The notes: a model not told the origin generated them from the letters alone. 45,478 nucleotides of DNA from Bacteroides cellulosilyticus DSM 14838 (GCF_000158035.1 NZ_EQ973492.1:484300-529777); one strand, 5' to 3'; shown: positions 1-8,593, counted from the first letter of the stretch. A program made the numbers and translations.

Positions 1-2748
1 TTCGATTTCATGCCTCATGCTCTCCATGTGTACCGGGAGCTTGTCAGGCTTTTGAGCAAGGCGGTTGACTGAGGTTTGGGCGGTCGTCGTCGGCTTGCTA
101 TCTTCCGATGGGCAGAGTATTCCGCTTTCGTAAGGTTCTTCCTCGTCCCAGTTTTCATTACCTTCCTGGGAGGCTACGTGTGGCAGTGCATTGGCAAGCA
201 GTTCGGACATTGTTCCTTTCTGGCCTTTTTTACTCCAAAGGATGAGATTTTTTCCGGCACGGGTAAATGCTACATAAAGCAGATTCAGGTTATCCACCCA
301 AAGTTGCAGACGCTCGTTAAGATACTCTTGCCTGTATACTGATTCTGCCATGGTAGAGGAATAATTGACCGGAACAATGTCGAGTGCGCTGAAAGGTGAT
401 TCGGAAGGTGAACACCATATTAATTGATTATTGGTCTCATTCTCCAACTTCCAGTCGCAGAAGGGGATTAAGACGGTATGGAATTCCAATCCTTTTGATT
501 TGTGAATGGAAAGGATACGAATACCATCCATTTCTCCGCTGGGGATTGTTTTGTTGCATAAGGTTTCGTCCCAATAGCGGATAAATACATCCAGATCCGA
601 TGAGTTGTTTTGCAGGTACTCCGTTACGGCATCGAAAAAAGAAAAGAGATACGCATCCTGTTCTTTGATCCGGTTCATCTCAAACAGACTGAACAGTTCT
701 TCCAATAATTCGTATAGCGGCATTAGACGAAGAGGCTCTATGCGGTTGACAAATGCCTCGGGCAATACATCCTCCGGTCGGGAAGTTAGTATATCATCCC
801 ACTTCGTTTCAGGCGCATTTGCTCCTTCCTTCTCCATTCGCCCTTCTTTGTTTTCGTTTGTAATTTGTAATTTGTAATTTATAATTAATGAGGCTCTTGT
901 TACTTTATCATCAGGATTGGAAAGGTAACGTAAAGCATCCATCAACATGCACAATGCTTGTGAAGCATTCAGTCGGAAAGCTTCGTCTGAAACAATAGGC
1001 AGATGCATTGTTTTGTCGAAATAATCGGCAATGGGAGGAATGTTTTTATTCTTGCGAACGAGGATGGTGATATCGTTTAGTTTTACACCGGCAGCCAGTA
1101 GTCTCTGTACTTCTTCGCCTAAAGAGATGATGGTCAGTTCCGTATAATCGTGTTCTTCGTCCGGTTCCAGGAAAGTAGCCTTGATGTATCCTTTGGCTTC
1201 GGTTCGTGGAGATTCCTGTTCCACGTCGGCATAAGCTTGCTGCAACGGGCGGCAGTCTTCCTGTAATTCTTTCAGATGGAGCATATTCAGGTACTCCACT
1301 GCGGCCGTAAACAAACTGTTGTTAAAACGGATGATATTTGTTTCGCTTCGACGGTTTGTTTTTAAAGTTTCTACACGTACAGGGTAGGGAATAGGCGTTT
1401 CTTTGGTACCCAGCGCATTCAATATTCCCCAGTCTCCATTTCGCCAACGGTAAATGGATTGTTTCACGTCACCTACAATCAAGCTGTCGGCTCCTTGTGA
1501 AAGACCTTCAAGCAATAAGATTTTGAAGTTATCCCATTGCATACGGCTGGTGTCCTGGAATTCATCGATCATTACGTTCCGGATATTGGCACCGATTTTC
1601 TCGAATACGAATGAAGAGTCTCCATCTCGTACCAGGTTATGGAGCAAGGCATTGGTGTCTGACAACAGGAAACGGTTGTGTTCGCGGTTCAGCTCTCGTA
1701 CTTCTTCGTCAATGTGGGCAAGCAATTGCAATTTGTTCAGGTGTTGCAGTGATAACCGGCAACTGTTTACGGTCTTGTTGTTGCGGGGTCTGAATGTTTC
1801 TGCATCCTGCAATAAAGGGAGCAGACTTGTTTCTGCCAGATGGATGATATCGTTCTTTCGGGGCGAAGTCTTGGTGGCCCAATTCTTTGCGTCATCCAAG
1901 CTATTCTTCAGAGTGGTGTTCAGCACATCTTTGTCTGATAGCCGTCCGTCACGCAATTTACGGAAATAACTGCCTATGCCTCGCGTTCCGCCTTTCAGGT
2001 CTTCGGCGGTGAGTGCATGTGATTCCAATTCTCCGATGAACTGGTCGTAGAAGCTTTTCATTTGTTCCAGAGCCTCGGTCTCCATTTCCCGCAACACATT
2101 ACGGTACAGTTTGATTATATCCGGTTCTTTCAGTTGTTGCCGGAGTCCTTCACCGCGTTCTATGTAACCTTCGTCGAAGATGTTCCAGCCGAATCGCTTG
2201 ATCTCATCGGATACATTCCAACGTTTGTCATCGGCAATGCGTTCGTTGATATAATCCAGCAACCAAGCCAGAACAGGGGAGGAAGGTGTCAGTTTTTCAA
2301 TGAGGCTGTCCACGGCATCGCTCAATACGTCGGCATTGTTCAGTTCTATATTCAGGTTCGGACTCAGTTCCAGTTCCCGTGCCAGATTGCGCATTACGGA
2401 CTGGAAGAAGGAGTCGATGGTTTCTACACGAAAACGGCTGTAATCATGCAGCATGTATTGCAATGCTGTTCCTGCTGCCCGACGGATGTCAGAGTCAGAT
2501 AAGTTTTTCTGTCGTAAATCTTCCCGGATACGGTTCAGGTAGGGCTCTGATGCCGGATCACTTAACCAGATACCGTAAAGTTGTTGCAGAATACGTTCTT
2601 TCATTTCTGCCGTAGCTTTATTGGTAAAAGTTACGGCCAGTATTTGCCGATAGGCCCTTGGATTCAGTATCAGGTGCTTGATATACTCTACAGCAAGGGT
2701 GAATGTCTTTCCTGAGCCGGCTGAGGCTTTATATACTAATAATTCCAT
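1..2748 (-). CDS. UvrD/RecB-type ATP-dependent helicase-nuclease subunit (AddA/RecB-like), partial
   Basis: Superfamily 1 DNA helicase of the RecB/AddA class, expected to unwind double-strand breaks for recombination repair together with a nuclease partner. The start ATG is at 2746-2748 and the frame stays open to base 1, giving 916 codons; the C-terminal end lies outside. Visible motifs in order: Walker A ASAGSGKT (residues 8-15), TFTNKAT (Ia), TIDSFFQ, the Walker B box DEFQD (395-399), GDVKQSIYRWR (about 425-435), SIHKSKGLEF (about 747-756) and YVAFTRA (825-831). These are the full set of UvrD/RecB helicase motifs, so the gene looks functional as far as it can be seen. Oddity: residues about 622-631 (INYKLQITN) are encoded by a 7-base tandem repeat normally found between genes. 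The nuclease domain cannot be judged here. Confidence 0.92.
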   Translation of the reverse strand, partial: MELLVYKASAGSGKTFTLAVEYIKHLILNPRAYRQILAVTFTNKATAEMKERILQQLYGIWLSDPASEPYLNRIREDLRQKNLSDSDIRRAAGTALQYMLHDYSRFRVETIDSFFQSVMRNLARELELSPNLNIELNNADVLSDAVDSLIEKLTPSSPVLAWLLDYINERIADDKRWNVSDEIKRFGWNIFDEGYIERGEGLRQQLKEPDIIKLYRNVLREMETEALEQMKSFYDQFIGELESHALTAEDLKGGTRGIGSYFRKLRDGRLSDKDVLNTTLKNSLDDAKNWATKTSPRKNDIIHLAETSLLPLLQDAETFRPRNNKTVNSCRLSLQHLNKLQLLAHIDEEVRELNREHNRFLLSDTNALLHNLVRDGDSSFVFEKIGANIRNVMIDEFQDTSRMQWDNFKILLLEGLSQGADSLIVGDVKQSIYRWRNGDWGILNALGTKETPIPYPVRVETLKTNRRSETNIIRFNNSLFTAAVEYLNMLHLKELQEDCRPLQQAYADVEQESPRTEAKGYIKATFLEPDEEHDYTELTIISLGEEVQRLLAAGVKLNDITILVRKNKNIPPIADYFDKTMHLPIVSDEAFRLNASQALCMLMDALRYLSNPDDKVTRASLIINYKLQITNENKEGRMEKEGANAPETKWDDILTSRPEDVLPEAFVNRIEPLRLMPLYELLEELFSLFEMNRIKEQDAYLFSFFDAVTEYLQNNSSDLDVFIRYWDETLCNKTIPSGEMDGIRILSIHKSKGLEFHTVLIPFCDWKLENETNNQLIWCSPSESPFSALDIVPVNYSSTMAESVYRQEYLNERLQLWVDNLNLLYVAFTRAGKNLILWSKKGQKGTMSELLANALPHVASQEGNENWDEEEPYESGILCPSEDSKPTTTAQTSVNRLAQKPDKLPVHMESMRHEIE
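857..888. repeat. AT-rich 7-base tandem repeat inside the helicase gene
   Basis: Three perfect copies of TTTGTAA (857-863, 864-870, 871-877) are followed by a degenerate tail to about 888. The same words make up the intergenic repeat at 12163-12257. Three units are 21 bases, so the helicase reading frame is kept. Confidence 0.85.
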
Positions 2749-2862
2749 GTAGATTTGCTGAATTGAACTTTTGTACAAACATACGCAAAAATGTGAAATT
2801 ATTGGGATTGGTGGGGGAATTAATTTGTTTCTATAAGGTTATGAGTTAAATAATAAATAATC

Positions 2863-2960
2863 TTTTAGACGCGGATGACACGGATGACGCGGATTTTTTT
2901 ATACTTCTTATAGCGCAGCCTTTTAAATCCGCGTTATCTGCGTCATCCGCGTCTAAAAAA
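2863..2960. repeat. Long imperfect inverted repeat between two minus-strand genes
   Basis: The left arm (2863-2899) contains GACGCGGATGACACGGATGA and the right arm (2925-2960) is its near-perfect reverse complement, separated by about 25 bases. Each arm is itself built of repeated CGGATGA words. It lies 45 bases past the stop of the alpha-galactosidase gene and about 115 bases before the helicase start. It could end transcription on either strand because both arms are bordered by A or T runs, or it could be a member of a dispersed palindromic repeat family. Nothing else is evident in 2749-3005. Confidence 0.8.
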
Positions 2961-3005
2961 TAATATACCGAATGGCACTATTCGCTAAACCCTAATCACT
3001 TTTTG

Positions 3006-5213
3006 CTATTTCACCTCTTCCAGCCAAAGCACCCTGCTTGAATAATCATTCTGCTTATGGTAATCTACCTTATGATTATAAGGTATCTCCAACCCATTCG
3101 CCATCAGATAAGCACCACTAAATGTCTTTCCCTCAAAACTCAGCGGATCATTATCTATCCGGTTCAGTTCATGCACTTTGTAAAGTTTATCGGGAGAGAG
3201 TCCTGCCATTTTCACTCGTGGCAGATGCTGGTTGACAAAGTGTTCTGTCTTCCACCAATAGAACACCGACTTATCTTTTTCGGGCGTTACATACATCATA
3301 GAAGCTACTCCCAATTTATCATACGGAGACATTAAACGATAGATATCACCTAGTTGCACTACCGGACGGATCGTTTTATATTCAGCGATGGCATTCTTGC
3401 AAAGTGTCTTCTCTTCTTCTGTCATATTCTTTGGTTGTATTTCCATACCCAGGCGACCACTCATCGCTACGTCAATGCGATATTTTAAAGGAATGGTGCG
3501 GAAAGTCTGGTGGTTGGGAGCGGCACTGATATGCGATGCCATGGCAATGGCAGGGAAGAAATATGAAGTTCCCCATTGCATATAGATACGTTGCAGAGCA
3601 TCCGTATTATCACTTACCCAAAACTCATCGAAGTAGGGCAGGATGCCATAGTTGACACGACCGCCGCCGCTGGCGCAAGCCTGTATGGTGAGGTCCGGAT
3701 ATTTAGCGCGTATTCGCTGACATATTTTCTCAAAGCCACGGTGGAATTCAATATACATGTGGCTTTGATTGTCTTTCGTCAGATAATTGGAACCATGATT
3801 TAAGATGGACATATTGGCATCCCATTTGATGTAGTCGATTTCCGGGTAGTTACTCATAAGATCATCTACAATCTTGAAGATAAATTCCTGTACCTGCGGA
3901 TTGGCAAGATCCAGCACTACTTGTGTACCACCACGTCCCTGCACCACGTCACGTTCGGGAGCCTTAATCACCCAGTCCGGATGTTTCTCATAAAATTCAC
4001 TGGTTGTATTGGCCATTTCCGGCTCTATCCAGATGCCGAACTTGACACCGTTCTTTTGTGCATCTTTCAGCAGACCTTCAATGCCATTGGGTAACTTATT
4101 CTTATCCACTACCCAATCTCCAAGAGAAGAACTGTCATTTTTACGCGGATATTTGTCGCCAAACCAACCATCATCCATCACGAACAATTCACCACCCATG
4201 GAAGCGATATCACTCATCATCTGATCCATACCCGCCTGGTTAACGTCGAAGTAGACACCTTCCCAGCTATTCAGTAAAATCTTGCGGGGAACAGTGCCAT
4301 GAGCAAGCTTGTGCAGGCGTGCCCAGCGATGGAAGTTCCGGCTACTTCCGCTTAATCCCTCATTACTGTAAGTTAAAGCAAGTTCGGGAGTACGGAAAAT
4401 CTCATCTTTCTTTAATGAGTAAGCTGAATTTTCCTCATTGATTCCGGCAAAGAACCGGTGATATTCATCGTCGTGCGTATCAATGCGCAGTTTGTAGTTA
4501 CCACTGTAACAGAGGGCGGCGCCAATGACACAACCCGCATTTTCCTGTGGCTTTCCATCCAGTGAGAACATGACTTCGGCATGTGAGGTGTGCGAGTTTC
4601 GTACCCCGTCCTTATTCTTTATTACCTTCATGCCGGGTTCCAATGCCTCTTGGCACAAACGTCCTTCGTTCGCCCATGATCCGTAAAGATGAGATAGCCA
4701 GACATTGCCCCGGCGAATAGGTAAGAAAGCAGAGGCAAACTGATTGAGTATAACCGGTTTCTTTTCCTGATGTCGGATTTCTGTCCATATCTCGATGACA
4801 TCTGCATCTTGATAGGCTTTATAATACACGTTTACATAGAAAGGATATACCTTGTCTTTCAGTTCGATGGCAGTGATTTCCGCATTTTCTTCTTTGCTCG
4901 TTTTTACTTGTACGATTTCCATCTGCAAAGTCATGTTGCCGTCGGCATGTTTTACGGCTAAAGCGGATTCTCCGGGACAGTTAAGTCCATACACAGGATA
5001 AGCGGGCATGTCCGGAGTTCCTGTAAGATTTATATTCTGCAAATCTACCTCCGAGAGTTTATCTCCATAATATACATGTTTTAGCTCACCACCGACAGGT
5101 GCCGAGAGTACCAGGGAGGTTTCAGGAGTAGATACGCATACATTTTGTGAAAACAGACTGCCGGTCAGCAGTAACGTTCCAAACAATACATTCATTCGTT
5201 TTCTGATGCTCAT
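3006..5213 (-). CDS. GH36 alpha-galactosidase, secreted
   Basis: Retaining alpha-galactosidase of glycoside hydrolase family 36, which removes terminal alpha-linked galactose from raffinose-type oligosaccharides or galactomannans. The 735-residue product starts with a signal peptide (MSIRKRMNVLFGTLLLTGSL, cleavage after about FSQ), so it acts in the periplasm or at the cell surface. Family landmarks: DDGWFGD, GIWIEPEM, the nucleophile region KWDAN (Asp about 465) and the acid/base region VSDNTD (Asp about 535). The frame is open back to 5300, but the start at 5213 is preferred because the signal peptide begins there and a promoter -7 box (5255-5262) lies between the two candidate starts. The deoxyribonucleotidase gene upstream would overlap the longer version by four bases. 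No SusC/SusD pair is nearby. Confidence 0.93.
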   Translation of the reverse strand: MSIRKRMNVLFGTLLLTGSLFSQNVCVSTPETSLVLSAPVGGELKHVYYGDKLSEVDLQNINLTGTPDMPAYPVYGLNCPGESALAVKHADGNMTLQMEIVQVKTSKEENAEITAIELKDKVYPFYVNVYYKAYQDADVIEIWTEIRHQEKKPVILNQFASAFLPIRRGNVWLSHLYGSWANEGRLCQEALEPGMKVIKNKDGVRNSHTSHAEVMFSLDGKPQENAGCVIGAALCYSGNYKLRIDTHDDEYHRFFAGINEENSAYSLKKDEIFRTPELALTYSNEGLSGSSRNFHRWARLHKLAHGTVPRKILLNSWEGVYFDVNQAGMDQMMSDIASMGGELFVMDDGWFGDKYPRKNDSSSLGDWVVDKNKLPNGIEGLLKDAQKNGVKFGIWIEPEMANTTSEFYEKHPDWVIKAPERDVVQGRGGTQVVLDLANPQVQEFIFKIVDDLMSNYPEIDYIKWDANMSILNHGSNYLTKDNQSHMYIEFHRGFEKICQRIRAKYPDLTIQACASGGGRVNYGILPYFDEFWVSDNTDALQRIYMQWGTSYFFPAIAMASHISAAPNHQTFRTIPLKYRIDVAMSGRLGMEIQPKNMTEEEKTLCKNAIAEYKTIRPVVQLGDIYRLMSPYDKLGVASMMYVTPEKDKSVFYWWKTEHFVNQHLPRVKMAGLSPDKLYKVHELNRIDNDPLSFEGKTFSGAYLMANGLEIPYNHKVDYHKQNDYSSRVLWLEEVK

Positions 5214-5254
5214 GTTTTTCTTCTTTTTAGATTTCTGAATATTGATAAGTGCGG

Positions 5255-5262
5255 CAAAGATA
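5255..5262 (-). promoter_or_regulatory. Promoter -7 box for the alpha-galactosidase gene
   Basis: On the minus strand this reads TATCTTTG, an exact TAnnTTTG box of the Bacteroides primary sigma factor, about 42 bases before the chosen ATG. No clear -33 element is seen. It supports the start at 5213. Confidence 0.55.
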
Positions 5263-5296
5263 GGCAATTCCGATAAGATGAATTGATAGTGTTTTA

Positions 5297-5830
5297 TCAT
5301 ATACTGATAGTCTGCCTATAACAGCCTGATAATATCTTGCCAGCCCGATACTCTGTGATAGTTACGGTCCGGCACACAATATTATGTGGTTGTGCAAATA
5401 AATACCGTTCTCCATCGAATGTAGAAAGATTCTTGGGATGATCATCGATCATGATGTTTCCTCTGATGCTATCCTTACGGCCGCAAAATATCATTTGTTC
5501 CCACGTGATGAATGGAAAATGCTCGCTCAGCCATTCTTCCTTTTCATTCAGACTTTGTGGAAACTCGGTGGCCGAAGATACAATCAACACGTTGTATTTC
5601 TCATTCAGATATTTCAATCCCTCTATGCTTCCGGGAATAAGAGGAGCTGTTCTGAAGAAGCCTTTACTTCTCACATGTTTCTCGAAAGAAGGAAAAGCTT
5701 CCTGTTCGGTTTTTCCATACATGTTTTCAATGTTCAGTTTGATCCCTGAATCCCTGTATTCGAAAATGATCAACTGGGCATATACATCTGCCAATACTCC
5801 ATCCATGTCTACCAAGATCTGTTGTCTCAT
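5297..5830 (-). CDS. 5'(3')-deoxyribonucleotidase, HAD superfamily
   Basis: Cytosolic phosphatase that removes phosphate from deoxyribonucleoside monophosphates and so trims the dNTP pool. The 177-residue length fits the NT5C-type family. Motif I of the HAD fold is at the very N-terminus (VDMDGVLAD, both Asp present), motif II is VSSATE in the middle and the acidic motif III/IV is MIDDHPKN. No signal peptide. The gene is upstream of the alpha-galactosidase gene and divergent from the DeoR regulator at 6059, an arrangement that invites control by that regulator. The function is assigned from motifs only; a related HAD phosphatase is possible. Confidence 0.85.
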   Translation of the reverse strand: MRQQILVDMDGVLADVYAQLIIFEYRDSGIKLNIENMYGKTEQEAFPSFEKHVRSKGFFRTAPLIPGSIEGLKYLNEKYNVLIVSSATEFPQSLNEKEEWLSEHFPFITWEQMIFCGRKDSIRGNIMIDDHPKNLSTFDGERYLFAQPHNIVCRTVTITEYRAGKILSGCYRQTISI

Positions 5831-5901
5831 ACTTTTAAGTTTTATTAATAATTAAACATTCGTTTTTCTTATAAAAAGCGAGCTATTACTTATTTTACTA
5901 C

Positions 5902-5970
5902 TATGCGGGGTTTTCTTGTACTTGCGGTTTTTATATATTATCTATTTTATAAATTGCAAAACTCCGCATA
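5902..5970. promoter_or_regulatory. Split inverted repeat in the divergent promoter region, possible operator
   Basis: TATGCGGGGTTTT (5902-5914) and CAAAACTCCGCATA (5957-5970) are reverse complements apart from one base, separated by about 42 bases. They lie between the divergent deoxyribonucleotidase and DeoR genes, which is where a DeoR-family regulator usually binds and loops DNA. The role is inferred from position. Confidence 0.5.
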
Positions 5971-5995
5971 ATTTCAAATAATCGTTCAGTATTTA

Positions 5996-6026
5996 TTGTT
6001 TTCATGCTTAAATATAAGTATATTTG
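5996..6026 (+). promoter_or_regulatory. Promoter of the DeoR regulator gene
   Basis: TTG at 5996-5998, a 20-base spacer and TATATTTG at 6019-6026 match the Bacteroides -33/-7 pattern. The ATG follows about 25 bases after the expected transcription start. Confidence 0.7.
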
Positions 6027-6058
6027 CGGTAATATGCAATGTTTAAACACATGGAGAT

Positions 6059-6808
6059 ATGCTTAAAGAAGAAAGACATCAGTACATTTTAAACCGTATT
6101 AATCAGAATTATCGGATTTACATTACCGCATTAAGTTCAGAACTGGGAGTGTCAGATGATACTTTACGGCGAGATCTGGCAGAATTGGATGAGCTTGGTT
6201 TATTGACTAAAGTACATGGAGGTGCCATTGCCCGGTCAGGTATTCCGGTAGAATTTACCGATAGGCTGAATACGGGGATAGCAGGAAAGCAGCAGATGGC
6301 AACCAAGGTGATTCCATTGTTCAGTCCCGGAGATATTGTGTTGATGGATGGTGGTACATCCAATCTGGAAGTAGCCCGACAGATTCCTGTAGATGCGGAA
6401 TTAAGCATTTATACCAATAGTTTTCCTATTGTAAATGTCTTGATGCATCATCCTAATCTGGAATTGATTTTCCTTGGCGGAAAAGTATTTCCTTCTTCTC
6501 AAGTGACAGTCGGAGTTTCTGTTTTCCAAGCATTACAGACTATACGGCCGGATTGGTTGGTGCTGGGTATCAGTAATGTACATCCCCATCAAGGACTTAC
6601 CGGACCGGATAGGGAAGAGGCTATGATGAAACGCCTCATGATGGAACGTGCGCAAAAAAGGATTATACTGGCAGACAGCCATAAGTTGAATACGGCTGAA
6701 GCTTATAGCGTTGCTTCTTTAGGAGACATTGATTATCTGGTGACGGAAGATAGTAAAGTTGATTACATCAGGCAGAACTGGCCGAAATCTTCCTATCAGG
6801 TACTTTGA
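6059..6808 (+). CDS. DeoR/GlpR-family transcriptional regulator
   Basis: Sugar-phosphate-responsive repressor of the DeoR type, 249 residues, the usual length. An N-terminal helix-turn-helix (about residues 20-42, with VSDDTLRRDL as recognition helix and the KVHGGA turn after it) precedes the DeoR sensor domain, where GDIVLMDGGTSN, TNSFPIVN, FLGGKV and ILADSHKL are typical phosphosugar-pocket segments. It is divergent from the deoxyribonucleotidase-alpha-galactosidase genes and convergent with the acetylesterase-like gene (25 bases between stops). The likely targets are these neighbours or itself; the effector cannot be read from sequence. Confidence 0.9.
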   Translation: MLKEERHQYILNRINQNYRIYITALSSELGVSDDTLRRDLAELDELGLLTKVHGGAIARSGIPVEFTDRLNTGIAGKQQMATKVIPLFSPGDIVLMDGGTSNLEVARQIPVDAELSIYTNSFPIVNVLMHHPNLELIFLGGKVFPSSQVTVGVSVFQALQTIRPDWLVLGISNVHPHQGLTGPDREEAMMKRLMMERAQKRIILADSHKLNTAEAYSVASLGDIDYLVTEDSKVDYIRQNWPKSSYQVL

Positions 6809-6833
6809 GTATCTGATCTTATCCAATGAAGCC

Positions 6834-8348
6834 TTATTCTATTTCCATTCCCTCAAACCGGCAATCTTTTATTCTAAAATATAATTCTTTACTTTGCCGT
6901 GTGCTCCATGGGAAAAGTCGGATATGGAGGCGTTCATGAGGCTTTAACGTTACATTGACAGGGAATATCTGTTTACCGGGAGCTTTTGGGGCATGTGGCT
7001 GTTCTGCCAGATCGGTACGTGGATAAAAGTCTTTTCCGTGTGCATAGGCGAGGCGATAAGAAATTTCCCCTTCCAGAGTGAAAGAAATCCGGCGGATTAT
7101 AAGTGACTTTTCATTGCTTTGTATGATGACTTCTGCATAACGTTTGCCGTCCTCATCAATATCGGCAGGCCATTTACCGGTTTCTATCGTGATACCTTTT
7201 TCTGTTTGTATCAGGCTCTTTACGGCAATGTCGGGACATTCCCGGATTACAGGACTTTGGTGACTGATCTTTTTGCTGATAGCCGTCACTGGAAGAAACC
7301 GCTTATTGCTTCCATATGTAATAGGTATAACAGTAGAAACTTTTTCCGTATGTTTAGGAGAGAAGTGAAGATAAAAACATTGATTCCATAATCTGCCATT
7401 TGAATAGGGTAATTCGATAACCGTTTTAGGTGAAGATTGGGGAGCATCGGAAAGTGTCATGCCTTGTGGAGCTTCCAAACGTAAAATACCACTGGAGGGA
7501 GTTAGTTTTAACCCGGTGAGATCAAAACACAAAGTTGCTTTATCTCCTATATAGATAGTTTGAAAATCAAGTGAGGTGGGATTTAGAATAAGTGGTGCAT
7601 CTTCCTGGATATAATCGGAAAGTATGCCTTGTTGTTTCAATTCCTGAGCGACGAGTGCGGCATAACATGCAGCACCTGTAGCCTGTGTATGCGTGCCGTC
7701 TGTTGGTACGTATATGCATTTTATGGTAGTTTCTTCTCCCAGTTGCTCTGCAAAATTCTTGGTCAGTGTGGTCATGTCTACCAAGGGGACTTGTTTCTCA
7801 CACGCCACGTGTTTCATAACTCGTACATAGTTTAAGGTTGAGTCATCAGGGGCAATGCCAATGTCATGACAGCCTTTAGGACTGATCGTTCCCGCTTTGG
7901 TGAAATAACGTCTCACGATTGGAGTGATGAAAACCGGATTAGCACCCAGTGCTTCAGTTTCGTCTACATACTGTTCAAGAAAAGTCTTGTAAGTAGTCCA
8001 TGGAGCCGTTCCCCGTCCGTCTGCTCCATCTTTTCCCTGTTCTTTTTCGTCATTATGTGCAAACTGGATGAATACGTAATCTCCTGGATTCAGATTACTT
8101 TTTACTTTATCCCACAGTCCTTCTTCTGTGAATGAACGTGAGCTTCTTCCTCCACGGGCATAATTGATGATCCGTACATCCGAAGTAAAGAATTCCTGCA
8201 GCATTTCTCCCCATCCGCGTGTACGGGTGGTATTTTCTACATAGTCGGCCATTGTGGAATCTCCGATGGTATGTACTGTTAGTTTCTGGGCATGGATGTG
8301 TGCTGTACTGATAAGAGTTGTAGCAAGTAGTAGTATTATCTTTTTCAT
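6834..8348 (-). CDS. Rhamnogalacturonan acetylesterase-like SGNH hydrolase with long C-terminal extension
   Basis: Secreted carbohydrate esterase (CE12-like) expected to remove acetyl groups from pectin. A signal peptide (MKKIILLLATTLISTAHIHA) precedes the SGNH domain: block I GDST (catalytic Ser about 31), block II YARGGRSSRSF, block III QFAHND, and block V PTDGTHTQ carrying the catalytic Asp and His. The catalytic part is about 240 residues, the size of a stand-alone member, but the protein has 504; the remaining half looks like beta-rich accessory domains without a motif I recognise. It has its own promoter-like sequence upstream (8379-8410). Substrate specificity within the SGNH family is inferred. 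Confidence 0.88.
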   Translation of the reverse strand: MKKIILLLATTLISTAHIHAQKLTVHTIGDSTMADYVENTTRTRGWGEMLQEFFTSDVRIINYARGGRSSRSFTEEGLWDKVKSNLNPGDYVFIQFAHNDEKEQGKDGADGRGTAPWTTYKTFLEQYVDETEALGANPVFITPIVRRYFTKAGTISPKGCHDIGIAPDDSTLNYVRVMKHVACEKQVPLVDMTTLTKNFAEQLGEETTIKCIYVPTDGTHTQATGAACYAALVAQELKQQGILSDYIQEDAPLILNPTSLDFQTIYIGDKATLCFDLTGLKLTPSSGILRLEAPQGMTLSDAPQSSPKTVIELPYSNGRLWNQCFYLHFSPKHTEKVSTVIPITYGSNKRFLPVTAISKKISHQSPVIRECPDIAVKSLIQTEKGITIETGKWPADIDEDGKRYAEVIIQSNEKSLIIRRISFTLEGEISYRLAYAHGKDFYPRTDLAEQPHAPKAPGKQIFPVNVTLKPHERLHIRLFPWSTRQSKELYFRIKDCRFEGMEIE

Positions 8349-8378
8349 GGCATTTTTAGAGTTTCATATGAATGCCTG

Positions 8379-8410
8379 CAAAAATAAATATATGTTTTGT
8401 TGGGAGCAAC
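8379..8410 (-). promoter_or_regulatory. Promoter of the acetylesterase-like gene
   Basis: On the minus strand TATTTTTG (8379-8386) is preceded, after 21 bases, by TTG (8408-8410). The expected transcription start lies about 25 bases before the ATG. Confidence 0.55.
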
Positions 8411-8494
8411 AGGGGGAACAAATAATGCACTAAATGTGGCAAATACTCCACTAATTTAATGCCGTTTTCTCTTCTTTTACTGATGTATGGGCAT

Positions 8495-8557
8495 AAAAAA
8501 AGGAGTACCGCTGTACTCCAACCTTTGTTAACCTTAAATCTAATACTATGAAAAACA
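8495..8557 (-). ncRNA. Candidate small RNA with its own promoter and terminator
   Basis: The 348-base gap between uvrB and the esterase gene (8349-8696) contains a complete small transcription unit on the minus strand. The promoter is TTTG (8590-8593), 19 bases, TATCTTTG (8563-8570). About 40 bases later comes a perfect 7-base-pair hairpin (GGAGTAC paired with GTACTCC, 8502-8519) followed by seven T on the minus strand (8495-8501), a textbook intrinsic terminator. The expected RNA is about 60-65 bases. No ORF of useful length lies in it on this strand. It could be a free sRNA or a terminated leader of the esterase gene, but that gene has a separate promoter at 8379-8410, which favours a free RNA. 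Confidence 0.6.
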
Positions 8558-8562
8558 CAGTG

Positions 8563-8593
8563 CAAAGATACGTACTTTCAGGATAACTACAAA
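8563..8593 (-). promoter_or_regulatory. Promoter of the candidate small RNA
   Basis: Minus-strand TTTG, 19-base spacer, TATCTTTG: one of the best matches to the Bacteroides -33/-7 consensus in the window, with no protein gene immediately downstream. Confidence 0.65.

Noticed and set aside
5214..5300. Longer start for the alpha-galactosidase overlapping the nucleotidase stop (ATGA)
   Set aside because: It places 29 polar residues before the signal peptide and lies upstream of a TATCTTTG promoter box.
8521..8585. Plus-strand ORF of 12 codons beginning ATGAAAAACACAG
   Set aside because: Too short, and the minus strand here carries a consensus promoter and terminator, so the ORF is most likely chance.
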